From Hetaerina americana (Eukaryota; Arthropoda; Insecta; Odonata; Calopterygidae): DNA of 64,000 bases. Of the stretch, positions 10,245-21,200 are shown one piece after another. How positions within the stretch are numbered: the first letter of the stretch is position 1; every line of letters begins with the position of its first letter. The notes under the pieces are model-generated. The model did not search any database, was not told the origin of the DNA, and saw only the letters and a list, made by a program, of their open reading frames with translations. Position numbers and translations under genes: made by a program. The DNA is taken from NCBI GenBank assembly GCA_022747635.1, contig JAKTNV010000061.1:186001-250000 (forward strand). Reading direction: 5' to 3'.

Positions 10245-12575
10245 CTTTTAATAATAATAATAATATACTTTATTCATCTTATAATCATATTCACATATCG
10301 TAGATGTCGTCATTTAGGAACATACAGTTGTTCCTGGATAATATAGTATACAGCACAATATACAATCACATAAAATACTTATTTGAAAATATTTGCATAC
10401 ATACACTTAGTATTCTACTCACGCTAGACCTTATAATTTTAGGCTAGTAAAGTCGAGCTCATAATACTCCTCTATTGAGTATAAAGGATTGGAGGTAAGC
10501 CAATCACGCAGCACCCTGCGGAACACTACATTGCGGGCTGACTTTACAGATTTTGGAAGCATATTAAACAATTTGATAGGTAGACCTTCAACTTTGTAAG
10601 TCCTATCTAGCCTACAGTATGGAAAATCCATATTAGACTTTGCTCTGGTGTTATGGCTGTGAACGTCAGCCCTAGTGGAGTACATACTCATATTTTCTTT
10701 TACATGAACTAATGAATAGAATATATATAAATTGTAGATAGTCATAATTTTTAAATTTAAAAAGAGAGGTCTACAGTGTTCAAGTGGACATGAATTAGAT
10801 AAGGTACGGACTGCCTTTTTCTGCATCACAAAGATTAGCTTAATATCAGATGCATGCCCCCAAAGTCTAATGCCATAAGTAATATTTGAGTGAAAGAATG
10901 CATAGTAGGCATTAATTAAGTAGTCCTTACTAACATATAATTTCAATTTCCTGAGCAGAAATAAGGCTCGGCCAAGTTTCTTCCTAATGTATAGAATATG
11001 AGTACTCCATGTTAACTTGGAGTCTATATAAAATCCCAGCAGTTTCACAGGGACAGTGTCTGGTGTAGCACATTTTAGAGTACATATAAGATGCTGAGTT
11101 TTATTGGGATTCATAAGGAGATTGTTGACAGCAAACCAGTCCACTGCCTTTTTAAGTATAGTAGGAACTCTATTCATCGCATCAGAATGATGGGGGGAAC
11201 TATGTAGGAAAGTAGTATCATCCTCATAGAGGACACAGTCAGTAATCATATTGGGGCACAAGTCATTAATCATGACCAGAAATAAAAGAGGTCCAAGCAC
11301 AGAGCCCTGAGGCACACCATATTTAATGGTTTTGACTGTTTACCATTTACATAAACTGACTGCTTACGATCAGATAAGTAGGAAGAAATAAATTTTAGTT
11401 CAGTATCCTTAAAACCATAATATTTCAACTTATTTATGAGAATTGTGTGATTAACACAGTCAAAAGCCAAAGAGAGGTCACAGAGTAATAGAGCCAAACA
11501 TTGATTACCTTCAAAAGCCTTAATGATTTGCTTCATAACATATTCAACAGCTTGAGTTGTACATTTGTTGGGTCTGAAACCAAACTGAGTTGGTGTAAAT
11601 AGATTTAAAGATTCAAAATAGTCCAGGATTTGGGTAAATACAACTGATTCAATGATTTTTGCAAGTGGAGAAATAATTGTAATAGGACGATAATTGTTTG
11701 GAGAACTGAAATCACCACGTTTGTGAATAGGAATGACCTTGGAAAACTTCAACTGATCAGGAAAATAACCAGACTGGAGACAAGAGTTAATGACAATAGC
11801 AAGAGGGTATGCTAACCAGTCAATTACAGATTTGATTGAATTATTTGAAAGCCCAAACATATCTTTACAATTAGAATTCTTGAACTTTTTCACTACTTTA
11901 ATTATGTCTATCTGAGAAACTTCTTTCCATCTAAATATAGAATTAGTGGTGGGAGTATTGCATAATAGGTTATTAGCAGTGTCAGCTGAGGTTTGATTAA
12001 TATTATTTATATCAGCTATAATATTGTCAACCGAACTAATAAAGTAGTTATTAAAAGATTCAGAGTCTATTGGAACATCATCAGAGTTTTTACTGAATCC
12101 TGTTTCTTTTATAATGATAGTCCAGGCTGCTCTGCATTTGTTGGATGCACTCTTAATGTAGCTAACATTGGCTTGACATTTAGCCAATCTTAACTCAGTA
12201 TAGTAGTCCTTCTTTTGGTTATTGTAGGCTTTTTTTAAGATCATCACTACCACATAGCTTATACTGTTTATATAAGTTGAGTAAATTCCTTCTCTTATTC
12301 TCAAGGTCAATATTAAACCAATTTGCCTGTAGATTGGGCTTCTGTTTCAGCTGAATTAATTTCTTTGGGAATGCACATTCAAACAATAACAGGAAATGAC
12401 TAAAAAAAGTTGCAAACTTTCTTTCACAATCAGTATAGGTCAGCAGGGCATCCCAGTCAGTATTATTAAGCAAAGTTATGAAGTCATAGACATGGTGTAC
12501 AGTCATCTGTCTAACATACACAGTTTTGGAAGTTTTGCTATAGCTATTTACACACAGCTTAGGGTGCCATGATTT
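10245..12575 (-). pseudogene. 5'-truncated CR1/L2-like LINE with reverse transcriptase
   Basis: Protein pieces read from right to left. A pre-RT block (12,570-12,219) contains MTVHHVYDFITLLNNTDW. RT fingers and palm (about 12,250-11,330) contain VIPIHKRGD, NNYRPITIISPLAKIIE, FGFRPNKCTTQAVE and CDLSLAFDCVNH. The remaining palm, thumb and C-terminus (11,320-10,431) contain PQGSVLGPLLFLVMIND, the catalytic box YEDD and a C-terminus rich in HNTR-type motifs. There are frameshifts near 12,230 (in a poly-T run) and 11,330. No endonuclease domain remains, so the copy is 5'-truncated. The 3' end at about 10,245-10,265 is an ATT/TTA trinucleotide run. The RT is clearly non-LTR; placement in the CR1/L2 group is by resemblance. 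Confidence 0.85.
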
Positions 12576-13231
12576 TAAAGATATAGGTATATGTATAATT
12601 ATTATTTATTAGGTAAAAATGAATAACATGTCAAGGAATACCAAATTTACGTGCATGAAATTGTTGATTAATGGATGCAGCCAAGAAGAAAGTAAAATGC
12701 ACTGACTTCTTACATGAGAAAGTATAGACTAACATTCATTTCGGAGGAAAAACCATGTAAGGTAAATTGAACTATGACTCTGCAACATCAATTGTCACTT
12801 ATGTGGTTCATAATATGAATTTCACCTAAACAAATTTCTTTGAAGATATAGGTTGTTTTATTTAAGCTTCTCGACTTACACAATCCTATGATGAATGTGA
12901 ATCAATGAAGAAAACAAAGCAAAGACGGTCCATGAAAGATTATTACACAAGTTTTGTCCTTATGATTCATTTATCTATCCATCACAAAACTTCATGTCGA
13001 TATGAGAGGATGATGGGAAAAATAACGGTAATTTTTCATCAATGCAGAAAGCATGCATCACAAATTTTATGTCTCATCTAGGGTAGAGACAAGATTTTGA
13101 ACATGTCTTTTGATAGATGTTGAATGAACAGTTTTAGTGAGAATAAGAATGGAAATGTCTTCTGCAGCATTCCAATTTGAGGAATGGAGTGAGTCTTTTG
13201 CAATGGTGTCAATTATTTATCAATAATATAG
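12576..13231. other. No feature recognised
   Basis: AT-rich spacer between the CR1/L2-like LINE and the PLE; nothing recognised. Confidence 0.5.
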
Positions 13232-13301
13232 TTGATGAAGTTTTCTCCGGTCTTTCACCGGGTCAGGGGTTCCATATTGGCTGATGTTTCGATGCTCAAC
13301 T
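13232..13301 (+). repeat. PLE terminal inverted repeat, left
   Basis: About 70 bp from TTGATGAAGTTTTCT to GATGCTCAACT. Its reverse complement is found at 13,985-14,054. Confidence 0.75.
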
Positions 13302-13319
13302 CAAGCATCGTCCTCAGGG
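13281..13319 (-). ncRNA. Hammerhead-ribozyme-like motif
   Basis: On the - strand: CTGAGGA, one base, GATGC...GCATC as stem II with loop TTGAGTTGA, then GAAA. The first core block differs from CTGATGA at one base, which should weaken or abolish activity. It lies at the PLE terminus. Confidence 0.45.
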
Positions 13320-13984
13320 TAGATGAATGCAGAAAAAGGTCCTTCAACCCGCAAGTGCACACAATGCAGGAGGAAAAAGAGAAGCCAATAGCCAGGGCAG
13401 CTCGCCATATGTCTCCTCGATTTCCAGGAAAATATTCAGGATACTGGCAAGGCAGAAAATCGAAGCAGTACCCAAACCACCAAGAAATATTAGAAATTTC
13501 CTTATCAGAGCACAGAACCCAATCAGCCTAAAGACCCCAGGTATTTGTCAAGCCCTGTGTGCCAGCAAAGACGTCTACATTGGAGAGATGGGGTGGGTCA
13601 TTGAGACCAGGTTAAAGGAACACCAAAGATACCTACGGCTGGGGCAGTTGAAGAAATCAGCCATCTCAGAGCACAGCCTCTAGATGGATCACTCCATTAA
13701 CTTTGATGGGATGAAGTTACTGGCCTTCGCTGGTGTTTACTGGGACCAAATAATTAAAGAAGCAATTGAAATAAGAATGGCGAGAGGAAATTTCATCAGG
13801 AACTCCGGCTATTTCCTCAGCAACAGGTAGAAACCAGTGTTGATGAAGGTTAGAAAAGTAGGGAACACAACACAATGCCATGGTGACCAGCCGGGAGGCT
13901 CCTCCACCAGGGACCAATCACGAGTCACCTGACCCATGGGCTCATGTTTAAAAGACAGCCAAATGCAGAGTGGCACTCATCACA

Positions 13985-14054
13985 AGTTGAGCATCGAAAT
14001 GTCAGTGAACATGGAAAACCCTAACCCAGTGGAAGACCCAAGAAAACTTCTTCA
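13985..14054 (-). repeat. PLE terminal inverted repeat, right
   Basis: Begins AGTTGAGCATCGAAATGTCA and is the imperfect inverted copy of 13,232-13,301. It keeps only half of the hammerhead-like motif found at the left end. Confidence 0.75.
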
Positions 14055-14228
14055 AGCAATCACACCATGAAACCACCAGATTTTACTGCCATAATTTATT
14101 AATTTTTCCAAGTTTATTCATTGACAAAAAAGGTCACAAAAAATTTACAAACAAGAAAGCAAGAAAGGTTAAATTAATGAAATAGTAAACGGAAATACGA
14201 ACACAAATAGAGATCCAAAAACATTCAG
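14055..14228. other. Spacer, no feature recognised
   Basis: AT-rich sequence between the PLE remnant and the left arm of the inverted repeat. Confidence 0.4.
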
Positions 14229-14497
14229 ATATATAAGGCCTAATACAGCAAAAAAGGCAGCATAATGTACACAGAGGCCACACATAGATCTTAAGAAGGA
14301 TTCAAGGTAAATATCTTGGAATAATGCAGAAAATAGTAAAATTATAAAGGAAACAGATGATTGTAATAATATACAGACCAGTAAATAGCAAAAATAAGAA
14401 ATGAAGAGGATAGTGAACTGAGGACATTATGTCTATGAGAAACACTGAAAAAGCCACTCCCTTACCGGTAGGATATTCATAATGAGAACAAACTTAA
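14229..14497 (+). repeat. Large inverted repeat, left arm
   Basis: About 265 bp whose reverse complement is the right arm, 15,461-15,590 continued at 18,964-19,101. The match looks nearly perfect by eye. Landmarks: AAGGCCTAATACAGC at the outer end and TATTCATAATGAGAACAAAC near the inner end. The arms enclose about 960 bp holding a PLE 3' fragment. It could be a fold-back element or an inverted duplication; no transposase was recognised. Confidence 0.85.
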
Positions 14498-14499
14498 AA

Positions 14500-14885
14500 C
14501 AAAGAGGAAAGAACTTAAAAACGGGTCATGTGGTTAATGATTTATTGTTTGAATACCTCTCCCCAATCCTGGAAGTACCCCTTTCCCTCACAAACTTAAA
14601 ACCGACTTTAGACCCGACAAACCCCCCCACCCCACCCCACTCTAAACCAACCAAACACCTGTCCTGACACTTAACACCCCTCTTCCCCCTTCCCCTCAAC
14701 GCCAATCGCAACTCCAGTTTCTTTCGCCTCCTCCTCGTCCCCCCTCTCTCACCCACCCTTCCTCTCCCTCATGATTGGTATATAAGTGAACTGCGACTGA
14801 TTTATTTTGTACCCGATGATGACGCTTGAGCATTGAAAGCGGTTGTACGCTAATAAAGGACAGTGGAAAGTTACTTTGTATTCTT
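14500..14885 (+). mobile_element. Penelope-like element 3' fragment
   Basis: Co-linear with 32,690-33,025 of the better PLE copy. Both contain LKTGH(V/L)VNDLLFE, (Y/C)LSPILEVPLS, a C-rich untranslated stretch, and an end carrying a hammerhead-like motif followed by AATAAAGGACAGTGGAAAG. It consists of the last codons and the 3' terminal region. It starts right at the inner end of the inverted-repeat left arm. Confidence 0.75.
14809..14848 (+). ncRNA. Hammerhead-ribozyme-like motif
   Basis: GTAC (14,809-14,812), CCGATGA, a stem II region around GCTTGAGC, GAAA (14,835-14,838), a short stem III region, then GTAC (14,845-14,848). The two GTAC blocks can form stem I. The first core block has C where CTGATGA has T. 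Confidence 0.55.
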
Positions 14886-15460
14886 AATTTCATTATTTCA
14901 AATTGTGTTGAATCAATTGTCCAACTGGCCAATTTATTCTTTTTTTGGTTGCTTCTGTCAATGGATACTTAGGTTTCTTTCAGTCCAGAACTTCTTCAAT
15001 GCTTGTTTGTGCAGGTTATTGTCAGTATAGGCACCAGCACATTGAAAAATTCGAATTTTCTCTTTGTCTTTTCAAAGATGACCTAGCTTTCTACCCCGTG
15101 CAATGTCACAATCTATGAATAGGTTCACATAAGCTGTTTTATGCCTGTCTCCATACCTTCACATGTTGAGAGTCTACTTTTGATAAGAAGTGCTTGTTCT
15201 AGATCTGGCCCTAGTGCTTTACTGTACTTTTACTCCTTGAGCTTGGTCGAGTTCTGCTTCATTTGAATTTATGCTTATGATTTGTATAATTTCTTCATCT
15301 GGAACTGTTTGCTTTGTTCATGGTTATCAATTCCTAATGGTCATGTTTACAAATCTAGAGTAAAATTGTTCTCTATATATTTCTTCCCTATACAATTCGT
15401 CCCATTTTAATTTAAATTCCTCTTCACCAATTATTACTTCTTCTATTTTCTTTCTCAAAA
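14886..15460. other. Unassigned spacer inside the inverted repeat
   Basis: The - strand has coding-like pieces rich in Lys and Glu with many stops, which I do not recognise. It could be a decayed transposase or other mobile-element gene belonging to the inverted-repeat element. Confidence 0.35.
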
Positions 15461-15590
15461 GTTTGTTCTCATTATGAATATCCTACCAGTAAGGGAGTGA
15501 GCTTTTTCAGTTTTTCTCATAGACATAATGTCCTCAGTTCACTATCCTCTTCATTTCTTATTTTTGCTATTTACTGGTCTGTATATTATT
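15461..15590 (-). repeat. Large inverted repeat, right arm, first part
   Basis: Reverse complement of the inner half of 14,229-14,497. The arm stops at ...TATATTATTAC, where the RTE element starts, and resumes at 18,964. Confidence 0.85.
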
Positions 15591-18500
15591 ACACCCTCCC
15601 CGGACTACAACCTTGACGTGGTGGAAGGGCTTGTGCGTTCCGATGACCCCTAGAGCTGTGCTGGCGGGAGTAATAAAAATTGCTCCTGGTAGGGTCACCC
15701 ATGCCAGATAGGTCGAAGGTTAAGAGCCAGACAAAAGGTAGTCCACGCAGCGTCTGTTCCTCAGTGAGGTGGCTGCAATGGCATCTGACCCCAGTGGGGC
15801 GGCCGGTAAGTGATGGTGTCACGTTAAAAACACTATTGAGGAAGGCAACGGGAAACCACCTCAATTATCATTCCCAAGAACAATGTGATGGACAATATAG
15901 ATATTTTGAGTCCTGGCAACCACGGGGCTCGGCCCAATCGGCCGTGTGTCGTGCCCGGCAGCGGGGGAGGCAAGGCTTCCGCGATCGTCATCCCACGAAA
16001 CCCTTGCAAGGGAAAACCAGCAGCAGCAGGACAGAAGACGCAGGAGAAGAAGACCAAATTAGTTAGAATAGGAACGTGGAATGTTAGGACAATGATGAGG
16101 ACAGAGAAATTGGAGAATGTTAAGCAAGAGATGGAAAGGGGAAATATAGATATTTTAGGTCTATGCGAGGTTAGATGGAAAGATAGCGGGGATTACTGGA
16201 GTGATAAGTATAGAATAATATACAGCGGTGGGGACGAGAGCCAACGAGGGGTTGCCATAGTATTAAATGAATAGGTAGGAAGAAGCGTAGTCAACATAGA
16301 GCAGGTAACAGATAGAATACTACTAGTAGAGATAAAAGCAGAACCGACGAACTTAGTTATTATTCAGGTATACATGCCACCGAGCAACCATAAGGAAGAA
16401 GAGGTCGATAGGATGTACGATCAGTTAGAGGACATAATCGCGTGTGTTCCTGCAGGGAAACATTTGATAGTGATGGGGGATTGGAATGCGACGGTAGGCG
16501 AAGGAAGAGATGGTGACGAGGTCGGGGACTACGGTTTGGGTACGAGGAATGACCGCGGGAAGAAAGCAGTTGAGTTCTGCAGGAGTTCTGCAGGTTAGTC
16601 ATCACCAACACTTGGTTTAGACACCACAAAAGACGCAGGTATACATGGAAAATGCCAGGTGACTCAGAAAGGTATCAGCTAGATTATATCCTGGTTAGAC
16701 ACAGGTTTAGGAACAGTGTGAAAAATTCCCACAGCTTCCCGGGAGCGGATGCGGACTCAGACCACAATTTAGTTGTTATGAAATGTAGCGTACGTTTCAA
16801 AAAGATAAGACAGGGGCGGCAAGTTAGAAAATGGAATGTAGAAGCATTAAATGGGTTGAAAAGGAAGGAATACAAACAGGCGGTAGAGAAAATCATGGAG
16901 GATGGCAAAGGTCTTAGTACTATCGAAGAAAAATGGGAAATGATCAAGAAAGGGTTGTCTAAAGCCGCAAAAGACACTATTGGAACCGTCAACGCTAAAA
17001 GGACTAGGAAACCATGGATCACGGATGAGATGATTACAAAGATGGATGAGCGGCGAATATGGAAGAATATAAATACAGAATTAGGCAAAATGAAGTACAA
17101 AGAATTAAACAATAAATTGAGGCGGGCAACAAATAAAGCAAAAGAAGCATGGTGGAAGACGCAGTGCGAGGATATGGAGAGTCTCCAGGGGAAGGGTGAA
17201 ATCGGTGCGCTGTATGGCAAAGTTAAATCGTTATCGGGAAGTAAGAAAGGAAGAGCTATGCTAACAGTTAGAGATAAGGCGGGTAAGGTAATAGTTGACG
17301 CAGGAAAGATCCAAGAGAGATGGAAGGAGTATATAGAAGAACTGTATAGTAAAGAACTCAGACCAACAAAGTTAGACATTGAAAAAGAAAATGACGTAGA
17401 GGAGGACAGCTTAGGTCCAGGCATACTAGACAATGAGATAGAAAGGGCATTAAGGGAGATGAAACTAAATAAGGCCGTGGGGGTAGATAACATTCCCGTG
17501 GAACTTTTAAAATGCTTAGGAAAATGTGGGAGGAAGAGGCTATATGGGCTGATCCGTAGTATTTATGAGGGGGGAATCTGGCCGGAAGACTTTGTGAGAT
17601 CAGTTTTAGTTCCTATTCCGAAAAAGGTAAAGGCCACGTCATGTGAGGACTATAGGACAATTAGTTTGATATCCCACGCAGCTAAAGTTGTTCTCAGGAT
17701 CATAAACAAAAGGATAGAGAGTAGGGCAAATGATTACTTAGGGGATGATCAGTTTGGGTTTAGGAAGGGGAGAGGTACGCGTGATGCCATTGCAGTAATG
17801 AGATTATTAATCGAGAGGAATATAGAGTACAACCAGGAGGTATTTGCCTGTTTCGTAGATTTCGAAAAAGCGTTTGATAGAGTGAATTGGGAAAAACTAA
17901 TGAGTATATTGCAGAAAATAGGAATAGATTGGAGGGAAAGGAGGCTAATCTGCAACCTGTACATGTCTCAGACTGCTCAGGTGCGAGTGGGGAACGGGGA
18001 GTCTGGTTGGGCAGTGTTAGGAAGAGGTGTAAGGCAGGGTTGCCCATTATCACCGTTGCTGTTCAACCTGTATTCAGAGGAAATGATCAAAGAGGCATGG
18101 GAAGAACTCGAGGTAGGAATGAAAGTGGGCGGGGAATTCGTAAAATCAGTTAGGTTTGCTGATGACCAAGCTTTAGTTTGTCAGTCAGCCAAGGGGCTGC
18201 AAGCATTGCTGAGTGAATTGGAAATTCAGTGCGACAGGTATGGGATGAGAATCAATATTAATAAAACAAAGGTTATGCGATTTTCTAGAAAGAAAAAGGC
18301 TAAGCTTAACATTAAAGTAGGAGGGCAAAAACTAGAGCAGGTAGAACAGTTTACGTATCTCGGTAGTGTTTTGGACCAACACGGTCAAAGTAGTAGGGAC
18401 GTAAGGAGAAGAATTGCGCTAGGCAAAGAGGCTTTCACAAGGAGGAGGGAGTTGATGACGGGGACTTTGAGTAAGGATGTTAAGAAAAGACTTGTAAAAA

Positions 18501-18963
18501 CTTTGATATGGAGCGTAGCTATGTACGGTGCGGAAACGTGGTCATTGAAGCAGGAGGATAGACGTAGATTGGAGGCTTTTGAAATGTGGGTGTGGAGAAG
18601 AATGGAGAAGGTGAAATGGACAGAGAAGAAAACAAATGAGGAAGTACTTGGTATGGTGGGCAAAGGGAGGGGTTTGTTGGGAGCAATCCTATGGAGGCAG
18701 GAAAAGTGGATGAAGGGGGTGTTGACCGGCAGAGGGATGTTGAAGACTGTGATAGAGGGTAGAATGTTGGGCAAAAGAGGAAAGGGAAGGAACAGGATAG
18801 GGATGTTGGACGGGATGAAGGGAGGAAGAAAGTACTCAGAGATGAAGAGGGACCTGATATAGAGTAGGATGATGGATTTTGTGTTTTGCTAGGAGTAATA
18901 AAATATTTGTTTGGTAGTTGTGTCCATCCAAAAACCTACCTTAACCGGTAGATTACCTTAAAA
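15591..18963 (+). mobile_element. Near full-length RTE-type LINE
   Basis: A complete-looking element: 5' leader (15,591-15,884), a single long frame (15,885-18,862), a 100-base 3' UTR containing AATAAA (18,898-18,903), and a poly-A tail ending at about 18,963. It lies inside the right arm of the inverted repeat and is flanked by at least the 5-bp repeat ATTAC (15,586-15,590 and 18,965-18,969). The left arm supplies the uninterrupted site. Two older fragments of the same family lie at 0.5-3.7 and 4.2-4.6 kb. Confidence 0.92.
15885..18862 (+). pseudogene. RTE endonuclease-reverse transcriptase polyprotein, two lesions
   Basis: About 990 codons, of a type often labelled craniofacial development protein 2-like in arthropod annotations. 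The endonuclease begins with IGTWNVRTM, then LGLCEVRWK, GDWNATVGE and DSDHNLVVM. Reverse transcriptase blocks: DNIPVELLK, DYRTISLISHAAKV, DQFGFRKGRGTRDAI, CFVDFEKAFDRVNW, RGVRQGCPLSPLLFNLY and the catalytic FADD in VRFADDQAL. The C-terminus has AMYGAETWSLKQEDRRRLEA and FEMWVWRRMEKVKW, typical of RTE. Only two defects are seen: an in-frame TAG at 16,272-16,274, and an exact 11-bp tandem duplication (GAGTTCTGCAG at 16,572-16,582 and 16,583-16,593) that shifts the frame. From there to 18,862 the frame is open. It is a recently inactivated copy. Confidence 0.92.
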
Positions 18964-19101
18964 AAAAAATTACAATCATCTGTTTCCTTTATAATTTTAC
19001 TATTTTCTGCATTATTCCAAGATATTTACCTTGAATCCTTCTTAAGATCTATGTGTGGCCTCTGTGTACATTATGCTGCCTTTTTTGCTGTATTAGGCCT
19101 T
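18964..19101 (-). repeat. Large inverted repeat, right arm, second part
   Basis: Continues the arm after the RTE insertion, from ATTACAATCATCTG to GTATTAGGCCTTATA. Joining the two parts without one ATTAC restores the left-arm sequence. Confidence 0.85.
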
Positions 19102-19104
19102 ATA

Positions 19105-19345
19105 GAAATTTAAACTTTAATTCATGAATTTTGGCCATTGCATTAATGGATTTGTGAGTTAGTGCATTGTCTTGATGAAAGAACACTTTCTTCTGAGCCA
19201 AATGCGGCAGCCACTTTTGCTTGATTTCTTTGCTCAAGCGTTGCAATAAGTTTACATAATACTCGCTGTAGATAGTTCTTCCATTTCAAGATAGACCCAC
19301 TTATAATAAGAAAATTATCCCAATTGCATCCCCATGCAAAGGCGG
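19105..19345 (-). pseudogene. Mariner transposase core fragment
   Basis: Read on the - strand, after a few frame changes: WDAIGIIF, then RTIYSEYYVNLLQRL, then KQKWLPHLAQKKVFFHQDNA followed by LTHKSINAMAKIHE. The HQDNA block contains the second catalytic aspartate of mariner transposases. The fragment ends at 19,105, next to the outer end of the inverted repeat. N- and C-terminal parts are missing. It belongs to a different mariner from the deleted element at 2.45-3.2 kb. Confidence 0.82.
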
Positions 19346-19669
19346 GGAGTGTTAGCGCACCACCCATAACTAAGCAAAACCGAATGCAAAAGCCACAAAT
19401 TTATACAGTCCACAAACGAAACATGGAATACAATCATGCAAAAACCCTTACACTCCACAAACATGCAAATGCACCAACTTCCAACGAGCATACACATACA
19501 CCTAAAAGTATACCTGATGTCTTTGCAATGTTTAATTTTGTTCCCACTTGATTCTGCTAAAGTTCCACAAAGGCAAGCCTGAAATTACAATTTTTATTAA
19601 TTAGCAAATCAGTTCCACTTTTTTCCAAATAAACTAATCAATCTGAAGGTTGAAATGCATAAATATCAC

Positions 19670-19830
19670 AGGGTAGAAGTCTCTGCTTGACTGGGGCTCA
19701 AACCTGGTTCCTTTGATTTCTGTCTTTGTGCATTACCCAAGTAAACTACCAAAGCATCTTCTAACACTGGGAATTTCTAGGGATTTGAGTTCGAGTCCCA
19801 GTCAAGGTGAATGATATCTACACTGTCTAA
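19670..19830. repeat. Inverted pair of tRNA-like SINE fragments
   Basis: The block CTTGACTGGGGCTCAAAC (19,685-19,702) and the reverse complement of GAGTTCGAGTCCCAGTCAAG (19,787-19,806) are near-identical. Each contains a box B-like sequence (GGTTTGAGCC on -, AGTTCGAGTC on +). This suggests two tRNA-derived SINE pieces in opposite orientation. Both are decayed and no target duplication was found. Confidence 0.4.
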
Positions 19831-20069
19831 TTTGTACATTTTGATGGCCATTAGAGGACTCAGTTAAAGTATCCTTTGTGACAGCTCACACAGTTCTGTG
19901 AACCTGAAGGTCACTTTGATTGGCAAGGGCAAAACTAACTGTATAATAAGCTACAATCTGTATGTGAAGTTCACTCATCAGGGTAGTGAGGAACAGTGTC
20001 CTGCCTACATGTTTTGTACAAAAAGTATGGGGAAGTTTTTCTGAAGAATAGAAATAGTTCGTATATTAC

Positions 20070-20155
20070 TACAATACCTCAAAACTATTCAAAGTGCATC
20101 CCTTGAGCATCAACATACTTTTTCCAGTGGATTTTCCATGATTCGAAGGCTCCCT
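20070..20155 (-). pseudogene. Possible mariner transposase C-terminal fragment
   Basis: The - strand reads FESWKIHWKKYVDAQGMHFE, resembling the mariner ending (a W-x-x-CV/I-x-x-x-G-x-YFE pattern). It is short and lacks flanking support. Its position is not co-linear with the fragment at 19,105-19,345, so it would be a separate copy. Confidence 0.4.
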
Positions 20156-20284
20156 GGTAAGTGGGCATTGTCTCTGTTGGCTGGTAAAACGATGGGGCTA
20201 ATAACACATTTTCAACATCACTCACTAAGGAGACATGCTTCCAATGTATGTAAGAGATTAATTCTGTAGTTTATAACTGTAGTT

Positions 20285-20530
20285 TAACCTTCGCTCCGTG
20301 AGGGATTCCCAACATAGATACTCTAATAATTTTGATACTGTACTCAGTTTGTCATAGCAATGTTTTAAAAATCTAACTCATATACGCTGAACACGATCCA
20401 ATTCAGCAATTAGTACAAATAAATTAGGATCCCATATCCTAAAAGGGTATTCTAAAAGAGGCCTAACTACCGAAAGATAACACGATCATAGAATGTCACC
20501 AACTCCCTTTTAATTAATCCTAAATTTCCT
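20285..20530 (-). pseudogene. CR1/L2-like LINE, RT C-terminal fragment
   Basis: The - strand reads YLSVVRPLLEYPFRIWDPN, then AELDRVQR, a stop, VRFLKHCYDKLSTVSKLLEY and CWESLTERR. This is the LVRPxLEYxxxxWDP...VQRxxxRFV...LxWxxLxxRR pattern found after the RT thumb in CR1/L2-group LINEs. Only one stop interrupts about 75 codons. Confidence 0.8.
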
Positions 20531-20869
20531 TAGCTTGGCTGTCATACGGCCGTGGGAATGTAGGTGGATGTCTGAAATGGACGGCGGCGACCGGACAGAA
20601 TGAAAAAAATCACCTCATATATTACCAGTGGACTTTTTCGAGAAATATTGGTCCAATCAGATGTGCACGAAAAAATTCTGGAGCGTCAAATATATTTGCA
20701 GTTGAACTTAACTAAGATCAAAACAAGGGGCAAGGACGACAAAGGTAATGGAATTTATCGGTGATAACGATCGGAGGACGCGGAGCAAGGCGCATGTTAG
20801 TGCGTGAAATAGACACCCTGGGAACGAAGGTGTCGTGAGATTCCCATCAATAAATCATAGTTCTCATCT

Positions 20870-21200
20870 AAGCCTGGAACAGTGCCTCCCTAACGCCATT
20901 CCACGGCACTCTCGTGTGCCCGGAAAGGTCTGGAAGTATGTCTTGGAAATTTCAACCGAGATGTTCGGTTTATAGGTGGACGGTACCGAGTGTAGGGCTA
21001 GGTCGCCGAGTGTTTTCCATTTCGGTGTATTGCCCCTTCCTGGCCACGCACTTGCGGAGGCGACCTCCCGCAATGCCACAGGTGGCATTTTTGGGTGGAA
21101 TTCTCCGAGTCCGTTTCTCTTTTCCCATGCTAGTCTAAGCCGTCTCGTTTCCCTGCCCAGTCTTCACACCCTTCCTCGCTTCGCGTAACCTTGGCATAGG
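20870..21200. other. GC-rich stretch of unknown nature
   Basis: Noticeably richer in G, C and CpG than its surroundings, with open frames on both strands that match nothing I recognise. It may be a promoter-like or repeat sequence. No function assigned. Confidence 0.3.

Larger units (their letters stand above)
13232..14058 (+). mobile_element. Penelope-like element remnant bounded by inverted ends
   Basis: About 0.8 kb. The coding core (13,327 to about 13,880) translates in broken frames to the end of the PLE reverse transcriptase and its GIY-YIG endonuclease: KIEAVPKPPRNIRNF, then CASKDVYIGEMG, then ETRLKEHQRYLRLGQ and KSAISEHSL, continuing past a stop as GMKLLAFAGVYW. The YIG block is kept (DVYIGEMG). 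The two ends, 13,232-13,301 and 13,985-14,054, are imperfect inverted copies of each other, roughly three quarters identical by eye. PLEs are known to carry terminal repeats in direct or inverted arrangement. Most of the reverse transcriptase is absent. Confidence 0.8.

Noticed and set aside
14229..14497. Mariner element interrupted by the inverted repeat
   Set aside because: The mariner fragment at 19,105-19,345 ends at the repeat, but the sequence left of 14,229 does not continue the transposase.
16684..17493. 269-codon open frame on the - strand
   Set aside because: Antisense shadow of the RTE reverse transcriptase frame; it has no recognisable motifs.
20864..21188. Small proteins in the GC-rich block
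   Set aside because: Overlapping frames on both strands, no motifs; open by base composition.
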